Positions 10,027 through 19,279 are shown, counted from the stretch's first letter. The stretch: DNA of 64,000 nucleotides from Deltaproteobacteria bacterium (GCA_012729375.1 JAAYDE010000114.1:60444-124443), one strand, 5' to 3'. Made by a program: numbers and translations. Notes: generated by a model from the letters alone, not told the origin.

Positions 10027-10710
10027 TCATGGTGTGTCAACTTCTGTGCCGCGCACTCGCCAGAATTTCCTTTGACGTACGTCGCAGGCCGTCAGCAGGC
10101 GACCGTAAACGGCTCCGGTGTCGAGACCGATCCTCTGCTCCTCCTGAAAAGGGGATGTCAGAGGAGTGTGGCCGAAGACCACGGTTGCTCCCCAATCGTA
10201 ATCGGCATGGAGGAAATCACCGCGGATCCACAGCAGATCCTCTTCGGACTGTTTTTCCAGGGGAGTTCCGGGGCGCAGCCCGGCATGGACGAAGATGAAG
10301 GAGTCGGTCCGGTACCAGGTTGGGAGGTTGAGGAGAAAATCGAGGTGATCGGGAGGGAGGTGGATGGCGCCGTTTTCCTCATAGAGCTGCAAGGTCCGGG
10401 TGCCTCCGTTGAGGAGGAAAAGATCGCGGTTATTCCCCTGCAGGAAATCGAGGAACATCGCCTCATGGTTGCCTTTCAGACAGACCGTTCCGGGAAAGTG
10501 TTTTTTGAAATCGATCAGGTAGTCGATTACCCCCCGGCTGTCGGGGCCGCGGTCGATATAGTCGCCGAGAAACACCAGTTGATCTTCGGCAGTCGGGCGG
10601 ATCTTCGCCATCAGGCGCCGAAGGGACGCCAGGCAGCCGTGGATATCCCCCACGGCGATAAGCCGGCAGGCGGCTTGTTTTTTTTCTTTGCCGAAAAAGG
10701 GGATTCGCAT
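10027..10710 (-). CDS. Metallophosphoesterase of the PPP / ApaH-like family
   Basis: 227 residues with the full di-metal phosphoesterase signature: GDIHG (21-25), GDYIDRGPDS (49-58), GNHE (80-83), a later FVHAG and GHTP. This places it among bacterial serine/threonine phosphatases and Ap4A hydrolases; its short length is closer to PrpA/PrpB or lambda-type phosphatases than to ApaH. The substrate cannot be told. ATG at 10710 has GGAG upstream; a TTG nine codons earlier is in frame but less likely. It lies about 100 bases downstream of pgeF on the same strand. Confidence 0.88.
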   Translation of the reverse strand: MRIPFFGKEKKQAACRLIAVGDIHGCLASLRRLMAKIRPTAEDQLVFLGDYIDRGPDSRGVIDYLIDFKKHFPGTVCLKGNHEAMFLDFLQGNNRDLFLLNGGTRTLQLYEENGAIHLPPDHLDFLLNLPTWYRTDSFIFVHAGLRPGTPLEKQSEEDLLWIRGDFLHADYDWGATVVFGHTPLTSPFQEEQRIGLDTGAVYGRLLTACDVRQRKFWRVRGTEVDTP

Positions 10711-10817
10711 CCCGCCATCTCTCCGCAGCCTCGGCAAGATAGAATGTCAAAACTGGCTCGCAAACCAATCAAGGAAGCTGCCGCTTCCCTGATTGGCCCT
10801 GAAACCCTCGCCAGATT

Positions 10818-11615
10818 TTATTTTATCATGATAAAGCCCATCTGACGGCCTGTCTGGCCGTTGTCACGCCGGTAGGAAAAGAACAGTTCACGGTTGGCAT
10901 AGGTGCAGTATTCGTCGCAACCGCTGATCCGGTTTGCCGGGACGCCGGCTCTCTCCAGCTGCAACCGGCAGCAGTGACGCAGATCGAGCCGCCAACGGCC
11001 GAAGGTCTTTTCCCTGGCGATCTCCTCCCAGCGGCAGCCGCTTTGGGCGAAGGCATCCTTCACCGTCCGGTCTACTTCGTAGTGTGCAGCGGAAATGCCG
11101 GGTCCGACTGCACAATAAAGTTTTTCGGCCGCTGCGCCGAAAAGCTCCGCCAAGGCTTGGAGTGTCTTGCCGATGATGCCCCCGGCGGCGCCCCGCCAGC
11201 CGACATGGGCGGCGGCGATAACCGCAGCATGTGGATGCCAGAAGAGGACGGGGTAACAGTCGGCGACCAGAATGCCGAGCATGGCTCGCGGTTGATTGGT
11301 GATGATGGCGTCGCTGTCCAGGGTGAGAAAATGAGAGAGATCCCGGTTCGGTTCGTCAATGACCAGGATGTCGCTGCCGTGGACCTGGTGGACGGTGAGC
11401 AGATTTTGCGGAGCTATGTCGAAGGCGCGGCACAGGGTGGAGCGGTTGCCTTCCACGTTATAGGCGGCATCGTCGGTATGAAGGCCGAGATTGAGGGAGT
11501 TGAAGGGGGGGCGGCTGACCCCGCCGTTGCGGGTGCTGAAGCCCGCCCAGAGGGGAAACTCATCGGCCCATGCCGGTTTGAAATAACTGATTTTTGCCTG
11601 TCGCGTCAACTGCAT
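10818..11615 (-). CDS. pgeF: Peptidoglycan-editing / purine nucleoside phosphorylase PgeF (YfiH, LACC1-like)
   Basis: 265-residue cytosolic zinc enzyme of the YfiH/LACC1 family, known for purine nucleoside phosphorylase and adenosine deaminase activity and for excluding L-Ser from peptidoglycan precursors. Visible motifs are FSTRNGGVS, VHQVHG, the VADCYP cysteine and the AHVGWRGAAGG block with its zinc histidine. It overlaps the rluD stop by ten bases, indicating translational coupling; the rluD-pgeF pair is widely conserved. Older annotations call it polyphenol oxidase, which is not supported by recent work. Confidence 0.92.
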   Translation of the reverse strand: MQLTRQAKISYFKPAWADEFPLWAGFSTRNGGVSRPPFNSLNLGLHTDDAAYNVEGNRSTLCRAFDIAPQNLLTVHQVHGSDILVIDEPNRDLSHFLTLDSDAIITNQPRAMLGILVADCYPVLFWHPHAAVIAAAHVGWRGAAGGIIGKTLQALAELFGAAAEKLYCAVGPGISAAHYEVDRTVKDAFAQSGCRWEEIAREKTFGRWRLDLRHCCRLQLERAGVPANRISGCDEYCTYANRELFFSYRRDNGQTGRQMGFIMIK

Positions 11616-12646
11616 GTGTCGATTGTTCCTTTACCATTTGGCACTGGGCCAAAAAGCCGGGCGAGCCAAGAGGGCTCAAGCTGATATTTGTCCCACAGGT
11701 AGTGCAGGACCGCCATCATGTCCTCAGGAGGGGCGCTGGAAAATTCCAGGTAGCGGCCGTTGCCGGGATGAATGAAGCCAAGATTTTCGGCATGAAGGGC
11801 CTGCCGGTGGAGGGCGAACAGCAGCTGGCGCAGATGCCCATCGGCAACTTGCTTCAGCCATCCCTTGTGGCCGTAGACGGGATCCCCCGCCACCGGAAAG
11901 CCATTCCCGGCCAGATGCACCCGGATCTGGTGGGTACGGCCTGTTTCGAGGCGCAACTCGACCAGGGCGAGACGGTCTTCCCTAAAGCGGCGCAGAACCT
12001 TCCAGCGGGTGACGGCGCGGCGCCCGGCTCTGGTGACCAGCGCCATCCTCTTGCGCTCTGTAGGGTGGCGGCCGATTGCTCTGTCCATCACGCCTTCATC
12101 GTCGCCGGGCAGGCCCTGAATCAGGGCCAGGTAGCGGCGCTGAACGGTGTGCTCCTTGAACTGGCGGGCGAGACCGTTGAGGGCCGCTTCGTTCTTGGTC
12201 GCCACCAGCACGCCGGAGGTATCCTTGTCGAGACGGTGGACAATGCCGGGCCGCAGTTCGCCGCCGATCCCGGAGAGGTCGCCGCAGTGGTGCAGAAGGG
12301 CGTTGACGAGGGTGCCTCCCTGGTGTCCGGGGGCTGGATGTACAACCATTCCCGCGGGTTTGTCAATGACAATCAGGTCGGCGTCTTCGTAGAGGATGGA
12401 GAGAGGAATGGCTTCGGGATGAAGGCCGCTGGGAACAGCCTCGGGAAAGGAAACGATGACGGTTTCCCCCCCCCGCAGCTTTTCTCCGGCCTTGGTTGAG
12501 ACGCCGTCGACCAGGACATGGTTTTCGTCGATCAGCCTTTTGAGCTGGGAGCGGGTCATTTCCGGCAAGAGTTCCGCCAAAAAACGGTCCAACCGTTCGG
12601 AAGGCCGCCCCTTTTCAAAAAAAAACGACTCTGTTTTGCCATTCAC
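11606..12646 (-). CDS. rluD: RluD-family 23S rRNA pseudouridine synthase
   Basis: Isomerises uridines in helix 69 of 23S rRNA in its best-known member. The 346-residue protein has an N-terminal S4 RNA-binding domain (about 16-75, RLDRFLAELL) and the RluA-type catalytic domain with HRLDKDTSG (catalytic Asp140), then RRYLALI and GRTHQIRVHL. The start is a GTG whose last bases overlap the stop of the upstream 90-residue gene (GTGA), so the two are coupled. RluC or RluB specificity cannot be excluded, but the pairing with pgeF favours RluD. Confidence 0.92.
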   Translation of the reverse strand: MNGKTESFFFEKGRPSERLDRFLAELLPEMTRSQLKRLIDENHVLVDGVSTKAGEKLRGGETVIVSFPEAVPSGLHPEAIPLSILYEDADLIVIDKPAGMVVHPAPGHQGGTLVNALLHHCGDLSGIGGELRPGIVHRLDKDTSGVLVATKNEAALNGLARQFKEHTVQRRYLALIQGLPGDDEGVMDRAIGRHPTERKRMALVTRAGRRAVTRWKVLRRFREDRLALVELRLETGRTHQIRVHLAGNGFPVAGDPVYGHKGWLKQVADGHLRQLLFALHRQALHAENLGFIHPGNGRYLEFSSAPPEDMMAVLHYLWDKYQLEPSWLARLFGPVPNGKGTIDTCS

Positions 12647-12915
12647 TTCCAGATATTGCTTTCAATTCTGCCGGCCTGCTTGATCATGACATCGACAATG
12701 GCCCGGTCGTAGAGATGGTGCCAGCCGGGGATTTCCGGAGAAACACGGCTGCAGAAAAGCTCCCGGCCCTCCTCCAGTTCATCGTTCAACAGGTCGAAAA
12801 TACAATCTTTTTCGATTCCCTCGCGGACCTTTTTCTGATTGTATAAGGCGATATCCGATACGATGGCCCGCGCCAAGCGAAATGCAAGTTCAGGGTTTGT
12901 CACCAGTTTGGCCAT
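12643..12915 (-). CDS. Conserved-looking 90-residue protein of unknown function
   Basis: I do not recognise a family. The product is a soluble, mostly helical 90-residue protein with a single cluster of acidic residues (LLNDELEEGRELF, about 45-57) and two cysteines; no signal peptide or membrane segment. GGGAGGA sits at ideal spacing before the ATG at 12915, and its stop overlaps the rluD start by four bases, which argues strongly that it is a real, co-translated gene. Its placement suggests a link to ribosome or envelope housekeeping, but that is only context. Confidence 0.75.
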   Translation of the reverse strand: MAKLVTNPELAFRLARAIVSDIALYNQKKVREGIEKDCIFDLLNDELEEGRELFCSRVSPEIPGWHHLYDRAIVDVMIKQAGRIESNIWK

Positions 12916-12988
12916 AAATCCTCCCGTCGGCAAGTCGGAACTTTGTTCATCTTGGAGGCCCTTTTTATTCAAATAATATACCGACGGA

Positions 12989-14410
12989 TCACTTTTTTGA
13001 CAAAGGAAAGGCCATATAAAGGGTGTTGTCACCGCGGCGCAGAAGCAGTAGCAGCTGTCCGGAGCTTTCAGCATCTTTCACCGCGGCCTGGAAATCCTCC
13101 AGATTATTCGTGTCCCGCCGGTTCACCGAGAGGAGCCTGTCGCCGACGCGAACCCCATGGGCGGCGGCGGGGCTCTGTGGATCAACCTTGACAATGCTCA
13201 GGCCCTCGGCCGCTTCTGCGGGGTCCACGGTGATGCCGATGCGGGTGCTGTGGTTGCCCGCGGCCCTTTCTGGAACCTCATTGACAGGCGGGGATGAATC
13301 GAGGGTAAGGGTAACCGTGGTGAAAGCGCCGTTGCGCCACAATTTCAGGTCGGCGGTTTCTCCCGGTGGGATGTGGGCGATCAGCAGTTTGAAATCGCCT
13401 ACCCCTTCCACCTTTCGTCCCTTGACCGCAAGGATCACATCCCCGCGCTGGATGCCGCCCTTTTCCGCTGGAGAATCGGCAATGACGCCGTTGACGAGGA
13501 CGCCGCGGGGTTCCTGAAGGCCGAAAGAGATCGCCAGCTCAGGGGTCAGGTTCTGGATCATGACCCCCAGCCAGCCACGGGTCACCTCTCCGGTGCCGAT
13601 CAACTGTTCGGCGATGGAATGGGCGAGATTGATGGGGATGGCGAAACCGATTCCCTGCCCGGCCGCGACGATGGCGGTGTTGACGCCGATGACCTCACCG
13701 AAGATGTTCACCAGCGGTCCTCCCGAGTTGCCGGGGTTGATGGAGGCGTCGGTCTGAATGAAATCCTCGTATTCCTCAATTCCCATGTCGGTCCGCCGGG
13801 TGGCGGAGATGATCCCCACCGTCATGGTCCCTTCCAGGCCGAAAGGGTTGCCGACGGCCAACGCCCATTCACCGACCCGCAGTTTGTCCGAATCGCCGAG
13901 AGTGACCGCTCCGGGGAGTTTTCCGGCGTTTTCTATCTTCAGCACGGCCACATCGGTGCGGCTGTCGAGGCCGACCAGTTTCCCGGCAAAAACCCTCTGG
14001 TCGGCGAGCTTGACCCTGATCTCCTCCGCGCCCTTGACGACATGGGCGTTGGTCAGGATGTGGCCGTCGGCGCTGATGATGAAACCGGAGCCGAGATTTT
14101 TCTCTTCACGCTTGGGGCGGGGACGGTTTTTGAAAAGGTCGTGGAAAAAATCCTCGAAGAGTGGGATGAGGGTATCGATTTTGCCTCTGCGGGCGGCGCG
14201 AATGTTGACTACCGCCGGTATCACCTGCCGGGATACCGCCACAAAGGCTTCCTGGGTTTCGAGAAGCTCCGGCGGCGCTGTAATCGGCCGCACTGCGGCG
14301 GGTTTCTCCACCGCCGGTGCGGGCGGAGGCTCCGGGGAACAGCCCCAGGCAACCGCTGTCAGGGCGGCGGCCAGGACCCAGGCGCCCGGCGCTGAATGGC
14401 GTTTTTCCAT
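12989..14410 (-). CDS. HtrA/DegQ-like serine protease with lipobox
   Basis: Periplasmic quality-control protease of 473 residues. The trypsin-like domain carries the triad His123 (LTNAHVV), Asp153 (RTDVAVL) and Ser229 (PGNSGGPL), followed by two PDZ domains at about 265-360 and 385-470. The N-terminal leader ends AWGC (Cys24) followed by a proline-rich linker, which reads as a lipoprotein signal rather than the usual cleaved DegP/DegQ signal, so it may be membrane-anchored. ATG at 14410 has AAGGAAA upstream. The insertion after the first strand is short, closer to DegQ/DegS than to DegP. Confidence 0.93.
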   Translation of the reverse strand: MEKRHSAPGAWVLAAALTAVAWGCSPEPPPAPAVEKPAAVRPITAPPELLETQEAFVAVSRQVIPAVVNIRAARRGKIDTLIPLFEDFFHDLFKNRPRPKREEKNLGSGFIISADGHILTNAHVVKGAEEIRVKLADQRVFAGKLVGLDSRTDVAVLKIENAGKLPGAVTLGDSDKLRVGEWALAVGNPFGLEGTMTVGIISATRRTDMGIEEYEDFIQTDASINPGNSGGPLVNIFGEVIGVNTAIVAAGQGIGFAIPINLAHSIAEQLIGTGEVTRGWLGVMIQNLTPELAISFGLQEPRGVLVNGVIADSPAEKGGIQRGDVILAVKGRKVEGVGDFKLLIAHIPPGETADLKLWRNGAFTTVTLTLDSSPPVNEVPERAAGNHSTRIGITVDPAEAAEGLSIVKVDPQSPAAAHGVRVGDRLLSVNRRDTNNLEDFQAAVKDAESSGQLLLLLRRGDNTLYMAFPLSKK

Positions 14411-14656
14411 GGGAATTTCCTTTGTCTGGTCGGATGACAACATACTATTTCATGGCCGGCACGGTGTCAAATGGCATGCCGGCCCATGAACTTGCCGAAA
14501 GGCCTGGGGGTATTTTTGATTTTAGGGTCAACACCCTTTTCATGGCCAGGGTAATCAGTTATAAAAAAAGAACGGATTGACAACAGGAACTGGTGATTTT
14601 TTCGTTGCGAAAAACCGGCGGCTTGTCGGCAAGCCGTCAGCAAAGGAGGCGGACTC

Positions 14657-15322
14657 ATGGCGAAAAAGATTGGTGTTGTGCTTTCGGGTTGTGGAGTATA
14701 CGACGGCAGTGAGATCTACGAAGCGGTGCTGACCCTTTTGGCTCTCGACCGGGCCGGCGCCGAGATCGTTTGTATGGCCCCCAACATGGAGCAGATGCAT
14801 GTCGTCAATCATCTCACCGGCGAGGTGGCAACGGGAGAAAAACGCAACGTGCTGGTCGAGTCGGCCCGTATCGCCCGCGGCAAAATAAAGGATATCAAGG
14901 ATGTTCGGATCGAGGACATCGACGGCCTGGTCCTTCCCGGCGGTTTCGGCGCGGCCAAGAACCTTTCCGATTTCGCTGAAGCGGGCATGGACTGCCAGGT
15001 TCACCGGGAAGTGCGCCGCCTGATCAAGGGACTGATCGTCAAGGGAAAACCGGTGGCCGCCATCTGCATCGCCCCGGTGTTGATCGCCAAGGTTCTGAGC
15101 GAAGAGGGTTTCAGCCACACCATCACCATCGGCAACGACAAGGAAACAGCCCAGACACTGGCACTCATGGGTTCCACCCATAACGAGTGCCTGGTCAACC
15201 GCTTCGTGTACGACCATCACAACAAGCTCATCACCACGCCGGCCTATATGCTCGCCAAAAGTATCGGTGAAGCCGCCGCTGGGATTGAGGCGGCCATCCA
15301 CAAGCTGATGGAGGTGGCCTGA
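14657..15322 (+). CDS. elbB: ElbB-like glyoxalase of the DJ-1/PfpI superfamily
   Basis: 221 residues. E. coli ElbB (GlxIII-like, formerly sigma cross-reacting protein 27A) has weak glyoxalase activity and influences isoprenoid synthesis. The nucleophile-elbow cysteine is Cys137 in AAICIAP, preceded by the LVLPGGFGAAKNLS block typical of this subfamily. AAAGGAGG gives a strong ribosome site before the ATG. It is divergent from the HtrA gene across a 246-base gap and stands alone, with leuB following after about 145 bases and its own likely promoter. Confidence 0.9.
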   Translation: MAKKIGVVLSGCGVYDGSEIYEAVLTLLALDRAGAEIVCMAPNMEQMHVVNHLTGEVATGEKRNVLVESARIARGKIKDIKDVRIEDIDGLVLPGGFGAAKNLSDFAEAGMDCQVHREVRRLIKGLIVKGKPVAAICIAPVLIAKVLSEEGFSHTITIGNDKETAQTLALMGSTHNECLVNRFVYDHHNKLITTPAYMLAKSIGEAAAGIEAAIHKLMEVA

Positions 15323-15359
15323 ATTCTCTTTAGCCGGCACTGGCGGTGAATTTCGCGGC

Positions 15360-15388
15360 TTGACAAACGATAAGGAACCGGAAAATAT
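15360..15388 (+). promoter_or_regulatory. Candidate promoter for leuB-asd
   Basis: A perfect TTGACA (15360-15365) is followed about 17 bases later by the AT-rich AAATAT (15383-15388). A second TTGACA at 15389-15394 has only a weak partner (TACCTT). One of these probably serves leuB. Confidence 0.4.
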
Positions 15389-15467
15389 TTGACAAAAAAC
15401 TTCCCCCGGCATACCTTCAATGTTTATAACTTCTGTGTTTTTTCGCTGACAAGGAGACTTGAGGGAA

Positions 15468-16565
15468 ATGACCCGACAACTGAAAATCGCCGTATTGCCG
15501 GGGGATGGCATCGGGCCCGAGGTGATGGCGGAAGCCCTGCGGGTGCTTGATGCCATCGAGAGGCGTTATGACTGTCGCATCGAGCGCACCTTCGCCCATA
15601 TCGGGGGCATCGCCATCGACCTGGAAGGGAAGGCTCTGCCCCAGACCACCATTGACATCTGCCGGGCCAGTGACGCCGTGCTTTTGGGCAGCGTCGGCGG
15701 CCCGCAATGGGAACACCTGCCGCCCATGGAGCAGCCGGAGCGGGGCGGGCTTCTGCCGATGCGCAAGCTGTTCAACCTCTACGCCAATCTGCGCCCGGCC
15801 ATTGTCTTCCCTTCCCTGACCGGAGCTTCCAGCCTCAAGGAGGAAATTCTCGGAGCAGGGCTCGACATACTGGTGGTGCGGGAGTTGACCGGCGGTCTGT
15901 ATATGTCCCAGCCCAAGGGGATTGAGGGAAGCCCTCCCAACCGTGTCGGCGTTGACACGCTGCGTTATTCCGAGATGGAGATAGAACGGATCGCCCGGGT
16001 CGCTTTCGAGGCGGCCCGCAAACGCCGCAAGAATCTGGTTTCGGTGGACAAGGCCAACGTCCTTGCCTCCTCGGTGCTGTGGCGGGAGATCCTCAGCCGC
16101 CTCGGCAAAGAGGAATATGCCGATGTGGCCCTTTCCCACATGTATGTCGACAACGCCTCCATGCAGTTGATCCGCAACCCGCGGCAGTTCGATGTCATCC
16201 TTTGCGAAAACATGTTCGGCGACATCCTTTCCGACGAGGCTTCGGCTCTTACCGGCTCTCTGGGCATGGTTCCCTCCGCCTCTCTGGCCGCAGGGAGTTT
16301 CGGCGTCTATGAGCCAGCCGGCGGCACCGCCCCCGATATCGCCGGTCAGGGGATTGCCAACCCCATCGCCCAGATATTGTCGGCATCGCTGATGCTGCGC
16401 TACTCTTTTTCCATGAACGAAGCCGCCGACGCCATTGACGCGGCGGTGGCCAGGGCGCTGGATGCCGGCTATCGCACCGGCGATATCTTTTTCGGCAGGC
16501 CGGGGGAGAAGAAGGTTGCCACGGCGGAAATGGGAACCGCCATCATCAACTGCCTGGGTCAGTGA
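15468..16565 (+). CDS. leuB: 3-isopropylmalate dehydrogenase
   Basis: Oxidises and decarboxylates 3-isopropylmalate with NAD in leucine synthesis. The 365-residue protein has GDGIGPEV near the N-terminus, the LeuB-type ELTGGLY-M motif with Tyr145, Lys195 in SVDKANVL, and metal ligands Asp228, Asp252 and Asp256 ([13 protein letters not shown]), all intact. ATG at 15468 is used; AGGAG lies 13 bases and GAGGGA directly upstream. No leuA or leuCD is adjacent. It is followed by asd after 42 bases, a conserved pair in this group. Confidence 0.95.
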   Translation: MTRQLKIAVLPGDGIGPEVMAEALRVLDAIERRYDCRIERTFAHIGGIAIDLEGKALPQTTIDICRASDAVLLGSVGGPQWEHLPPMEQPERGGLLPMRKLFNLYANLRPAIVFPSLTGASSLKEEILGAGLDILVVRELTGGLYMSQPKGIEGSPPNRVGVDTLRYSEMEIERIARVAFEAARKRRKNLVSVDKANVLASSVLWREILSRLGKEEYADVALSHMYVDNASMQLIRNPRQFDVILCENMFGDILSDEASALTGSLGMVPSASLAAGSFGVYEPAGGTAPDIAGQGIANPIAQILSASLMLRYSFSMNEAADAIDAAVARALDAGYRTGDIFFGRPGEKKVATAEMGTAIINCLGQ

Positions 16566-16607
16566 CACTCGGGCTCATTCCGGTTACCGGGCAAGGAGAG
16601 AAAGTTC

Positions 16608-17627
16608 ATGTCGCGCAAATTTAATGTAGCCGTGGTCGGCGCCACCGGCGCCGTCGGCAACGAGATGCTCAAGGTCCTTGCGGAACGCAAATTCCCCATC
16701 GGGGAGTTGCGGCTGCTGGCCTCCGAACGCTCCGCAGGCACCTTTCTGGATTTCGGGGATGACGGGTTCCAGGTCCATAAACTGACCCAGGATTCCTTTT
16801 CCGGTATCGATATTGCCCTGTTCAGCGCCGGCGGCGACCGCAGCAAGGAGTTCTGTCCGGCGGCCGCTGCCGCCGGCGCCGTCTGTGTCGACAACTCCAG
16901 CGCCTGGCGCATGGACCCCGAGGTTCCCCTGGTGGTTCCCGAGGTCAATCCCCAAGATATCGCCCTTTACAAAAGGAAAGGCATCATCGCCAATCCCAAC
17001 TGTTCGACCATCCAGATGGTGGTGGCCCTCAAACCGCTCCATGACGCCGCCCACATTACCCGGATCGTTGTTTCCACCTATCAGGCGGTTTCCGGTACCG
17101 GACAGAAGGCCATCGACGAACTGCGTATCCAGGTCGGCGAGCTGCTCAACGGCCGGCCCGCTGCGTCCAAGGTCTATCCCCATCAGATCGCTTTCAACTG
17201 TCTTCCCCATATCGATTCCTTTCTTGCCAACGGCTACACCAAGGAAGAGATGAAGATGGTCAACGAAACCCGCAAGATCCTGGGGGACGACCGTATCCGG
17301 GTCACCGCCACGACAGTGCGGGTGCCGGTATTCTACGGCCACAGCGAAGCCGTCAACATCGAAACGGAGAAAAAGCTCACCGCCGACCAGGCCCGCGAGC
17401 TTCTCTCCACGGCACCGGGCGTGCTGGTGGTGGATGATCCCGCCAAAGGGCTTTACCCCCTCCCCATCGACGCCGCCGGCCAGGATTTGACCTATGTGGG
17501 GCGTATCCGCGAGGACGAGTCGATCGCCAACGGTCTCAACCTCTGGGTGGTAGCCGACAACCTGCGCAAGGGAGCGGCTACCAACGCCGTACAGATCGCC
17601 GAGGTGCTGGTGGAAAAATATCTTTAG
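16608..17627 (+). CDS. asd: Aspartate-semialdehyde dehydrogenase
   Basis: Reduces aspartyl phosphate to the semialdehyde for lysine, threonine and methionine synthesis. The 339-residue protein has VVGATGAVG at the N-terminus and the catalytic cysteine Cys132 in IIANPNCSTIQ, with the VSTYQAVSGTG block. Length and motifs match the usual bacterial type 2 branch. GCAAGGAGA supplies the ribosome site. It ends the leuB-asd operon, with an intrinsic terminator 38 bases beyond its stop. Confidence 0.96.
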   Translation: MSRKFNVAVVGATGAVGNEMLKVLAERKFPIGELRLLASERSAGTFLDFGDDGFQVHKLTQDSFSGIDIALFSAGGDRSKEFCPAAAAAGAVCVDNSSAWRMDPEVPLVVPEVNPQDIALYKRKGIIANPNCSTIQMVVALKPLHDAAHITRIVVSTYQAVSGTGQKAIDELRIQVGELLNGRPAASKVYPHQIAFNCLPHIDSFLANGYTKEEMKMVNETRKILGDDRIRVTATTVRVPVFYGHSEAVNIETEKKLTADQARELLSTAPGVLVVDDPAKGLYPLPIDAAGQDLTYVGRIREDESIANGLNLWVVADNLRKGAATNAVQIAEVLVEKYL

Positions 17628-17664
17628 ATGCCGAACCCGTCACGGGCACCATTCAGGCCACAGG

Positions 17665-17692
17665 AAAAAGGGGCTTTACCGCCCCTTTTTTA
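17665..17692 (+). terminator. Intrinsic terminator after asd
   Basis: AAAAAGGGGC (17665-17674) pairs perfectly with GCCCCTTTTT (17681-17690) around a TTTACC loop and runs into a T-tract. It closes leuB-asd. Confidence 0.9.
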
Positions 17693-17705
17693 GTCACATT
17701 TGACG

Positions 17706-18491
17706 ATGACCTTTATCGACGACATCACCCTCGGCCGCTTCCAGCCGCGGGATTCCTTTCTTCACCGTCTCGATCCGCGGGTCAAGCTGGGAGTCCTCCC
17801 CCTGTTCGTCATCGCTTCTTTCGCCGGCAGCGGTTTTTTACGCCTGGTGGTCCTGGCGGGCGCCGCCTTTCTCTTGCTGCTCCTGGGGAATATCGCGCCG
17901 ACAATCTGGATGCGGGGGATCTGGGTGTTCCGCTGGCTTTTCCTCTGCACCCTGGTTCTCCACCTCTTTCTGACGCCGGGACGGACTCTTTTCGGGGTCG
18001 CCTGGCTCTCTCAGGACGGGCTGGTGCAGGGGGTTCAGGCCTGCTGCCGATTGAGTCTGGCGGTAACCTTTTCCTCCCTGCTGACCCTGACCACCCCGCC
18101 GTCGAAGGTCGCCGCCGCCCTTTTCAACCTGTTGGCGCCCCTGGCCAAAATCGGTGTTCCAGCGCAGCGGATTTCCTTTCTGTTCAGATTGGTTCTGGAA
18201 TTTATTCCGATTCTCCGCGACGAGGCCCGGGAATTGGTCTCCCGCTACCGGTATCCGGCCAAGGAGGGCTTGCCCCGGCTGTGGGCGCGGATCGATATTC
18301 TGCGCGAGGTTGTGCCCCAGCTTCTGCACCGCATGGTGGCGCGGGCCGACAGGATGGCCAGGGCCTATGCCGGGGGGGAAATCCGTTTTGAGCAAGAACC
18401 CTTGGCACCGCTGAAGGCCAACCACAACAATCTGGCCGCGGCAACGGTCGGCATCCTTTTTATCCTGGTGGTGGTTTTTATATTTCCATGA
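17706..18491 (+). CDS. EcfT/CbiQ-type energy-coupling factor transmembrane protein
   Basis: 261-residue integral membrane protein that in ECF vitamin/metal transporters couples ATPases (EcfA) to the substrate-binding S component. The N-terminal signature TLGRFQPRDSFLHRLDPRVKL-type sequence (ending HRLDP at about 22-26) and five or so hydrophobic segments fit EcfT; the cytoplasmic coupling region with ARADRMARAYAGG near residue 215 carries the Ala-Arg-Gly-type motif. No EcfA ATPase or S component is adjacent. The stop overlaps the truA ATG by four bases. The ribosome site is weak, and it starts 14 bases after the asd terminator. Confidence 0.85.
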   Translation: MTFIDDITLGRFQPRDSFLHRLDPRVKLGVLPLFVIASFAGSGFLRLVVLAGAAFLLLLLGNIAPTIWMRGIWVFRWLFLCTLVLHLFLTPGRTLFGVAWLSQDGLVQGVQACCRLSLAVTFSSLLTLTTPPSKVAAALFNLLAPLAKIGVPAQRISFLFRLVLEFIPILRDEARELVSRYRYPAKEGLPRLWARIDILREVVPQLLHRMVARADRMARAYAGGEIRFEQEPLAPLKANHNNLAAATVGILFILVVVFIFP

Positions 18492-19219
18492 AGACGGTCA
18501 AGCTGGTCGTTGAGTACAACGGCGCCCGCTATGTCGGCTGGCAGGTCCAGGCCAAGGGGATGTCGGTGCAGGGAGAACTTGAAAAAGCGCTGGCGGAGAT
18601 CGTCGGCCACCCGCTGCGGGTGATTGGCGCGGGGCGCACCGATGCCGGGGTTCACGCCTTGGGCATGACGGCCCATTTCCGCACCGCCGGGAACCTGCCC
18701 ATGAGCGCCTTCCGGGAAGGGGTCAATCGTCTGCTGCCGGAGGATATCGCGGTAAAAAGGGCGGAGGAGGCGTGCCCCGGTTTTCACGCCCGGTACAACG
18801 CCAGGGGGAAGTGGTATCGCTACACCATTATCCAGTCCCCGGCGCCCACTCCTCTGCGGGCGCCTTTCAGCTGGCGGTTGCGCAAACCCCTTGATCTGGA
18901 GGCGGTGCGCGAGGCGGCGGCGGCTTTTGTCGGGGTCCACGATTTTGCCCCGTTCCGTTCCTCGGGGTGCGCGGCAAAAACCTCTGTCCGGGAGATTTTT
19001 TCCCTTTCGCTGCAAAGCGAAGGGGAACTCCTCTTTATCGATGTGCGGGGAAGTGGTTTTCTGAAAAACATGGTGCGTATGATGGTCGGCACCCTGACGG
19101 AGATAGGTCGGGGGAAAGAAGACCCCGGTCTTGTCGCCCGCATGCTGGCGACGGGCAAACCCCAGGCGCCGATCACCGCCCCTCCCCAGGGGTTATGCCT
19201 GATGGAAGTCTTTTATTGA
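18488..19219 (+). CDS. truA: tRNA pseudouridine(38-40) synthase TruA
   Basis: 243-residue enzyme that isomerises uridines 38-40 in the tRNA anticodon arm. The catalytic aspartate is Asp52 in GAGRTDAGVHALG, followed by the RYNARGKWYRY and FLKNMVRMMVG motifs. It overlaps ecfT by four bases (ATGA), so the two are translationally coupled. An ecfT-truA junction is also typical of Firmicutes, where two EcfA genes precede it; here they are missing. Confidence 0.95.
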   Translation: MKTVKLVVEYNGARYVGWQVQAKGMSVQGELEKALAEIVGHPLRVIGAGRTDAGVHALGMTAHFRTAGNLPMSAFREGVNRLLPEDIAVKRAEEACPGFHARYNARGKWYRYTIIQSPAPTPLRAPFSWRLRKPLDLEAVREAAAAFVGVHDFAPFRSSGCAAKTSVREIFSLSLQSEGELLFIDVRGSGFLKNMVRMMVGTLTEIGRGKEDPGLVARMLATGKPQAPITAPPQGLCLMEVFY

Positions 19220-19279
19220 GCCGCCGGAACCTCTGTGTTTTCTGAAGGGAATTCTTTAAAAAATTGAATAGGAAGTTGC

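Noticed and set aside
14577..14600. TTGACA before elbB as a promoter
   Set aside because: No -10 box lies at a suitable distance, so it was not listed.
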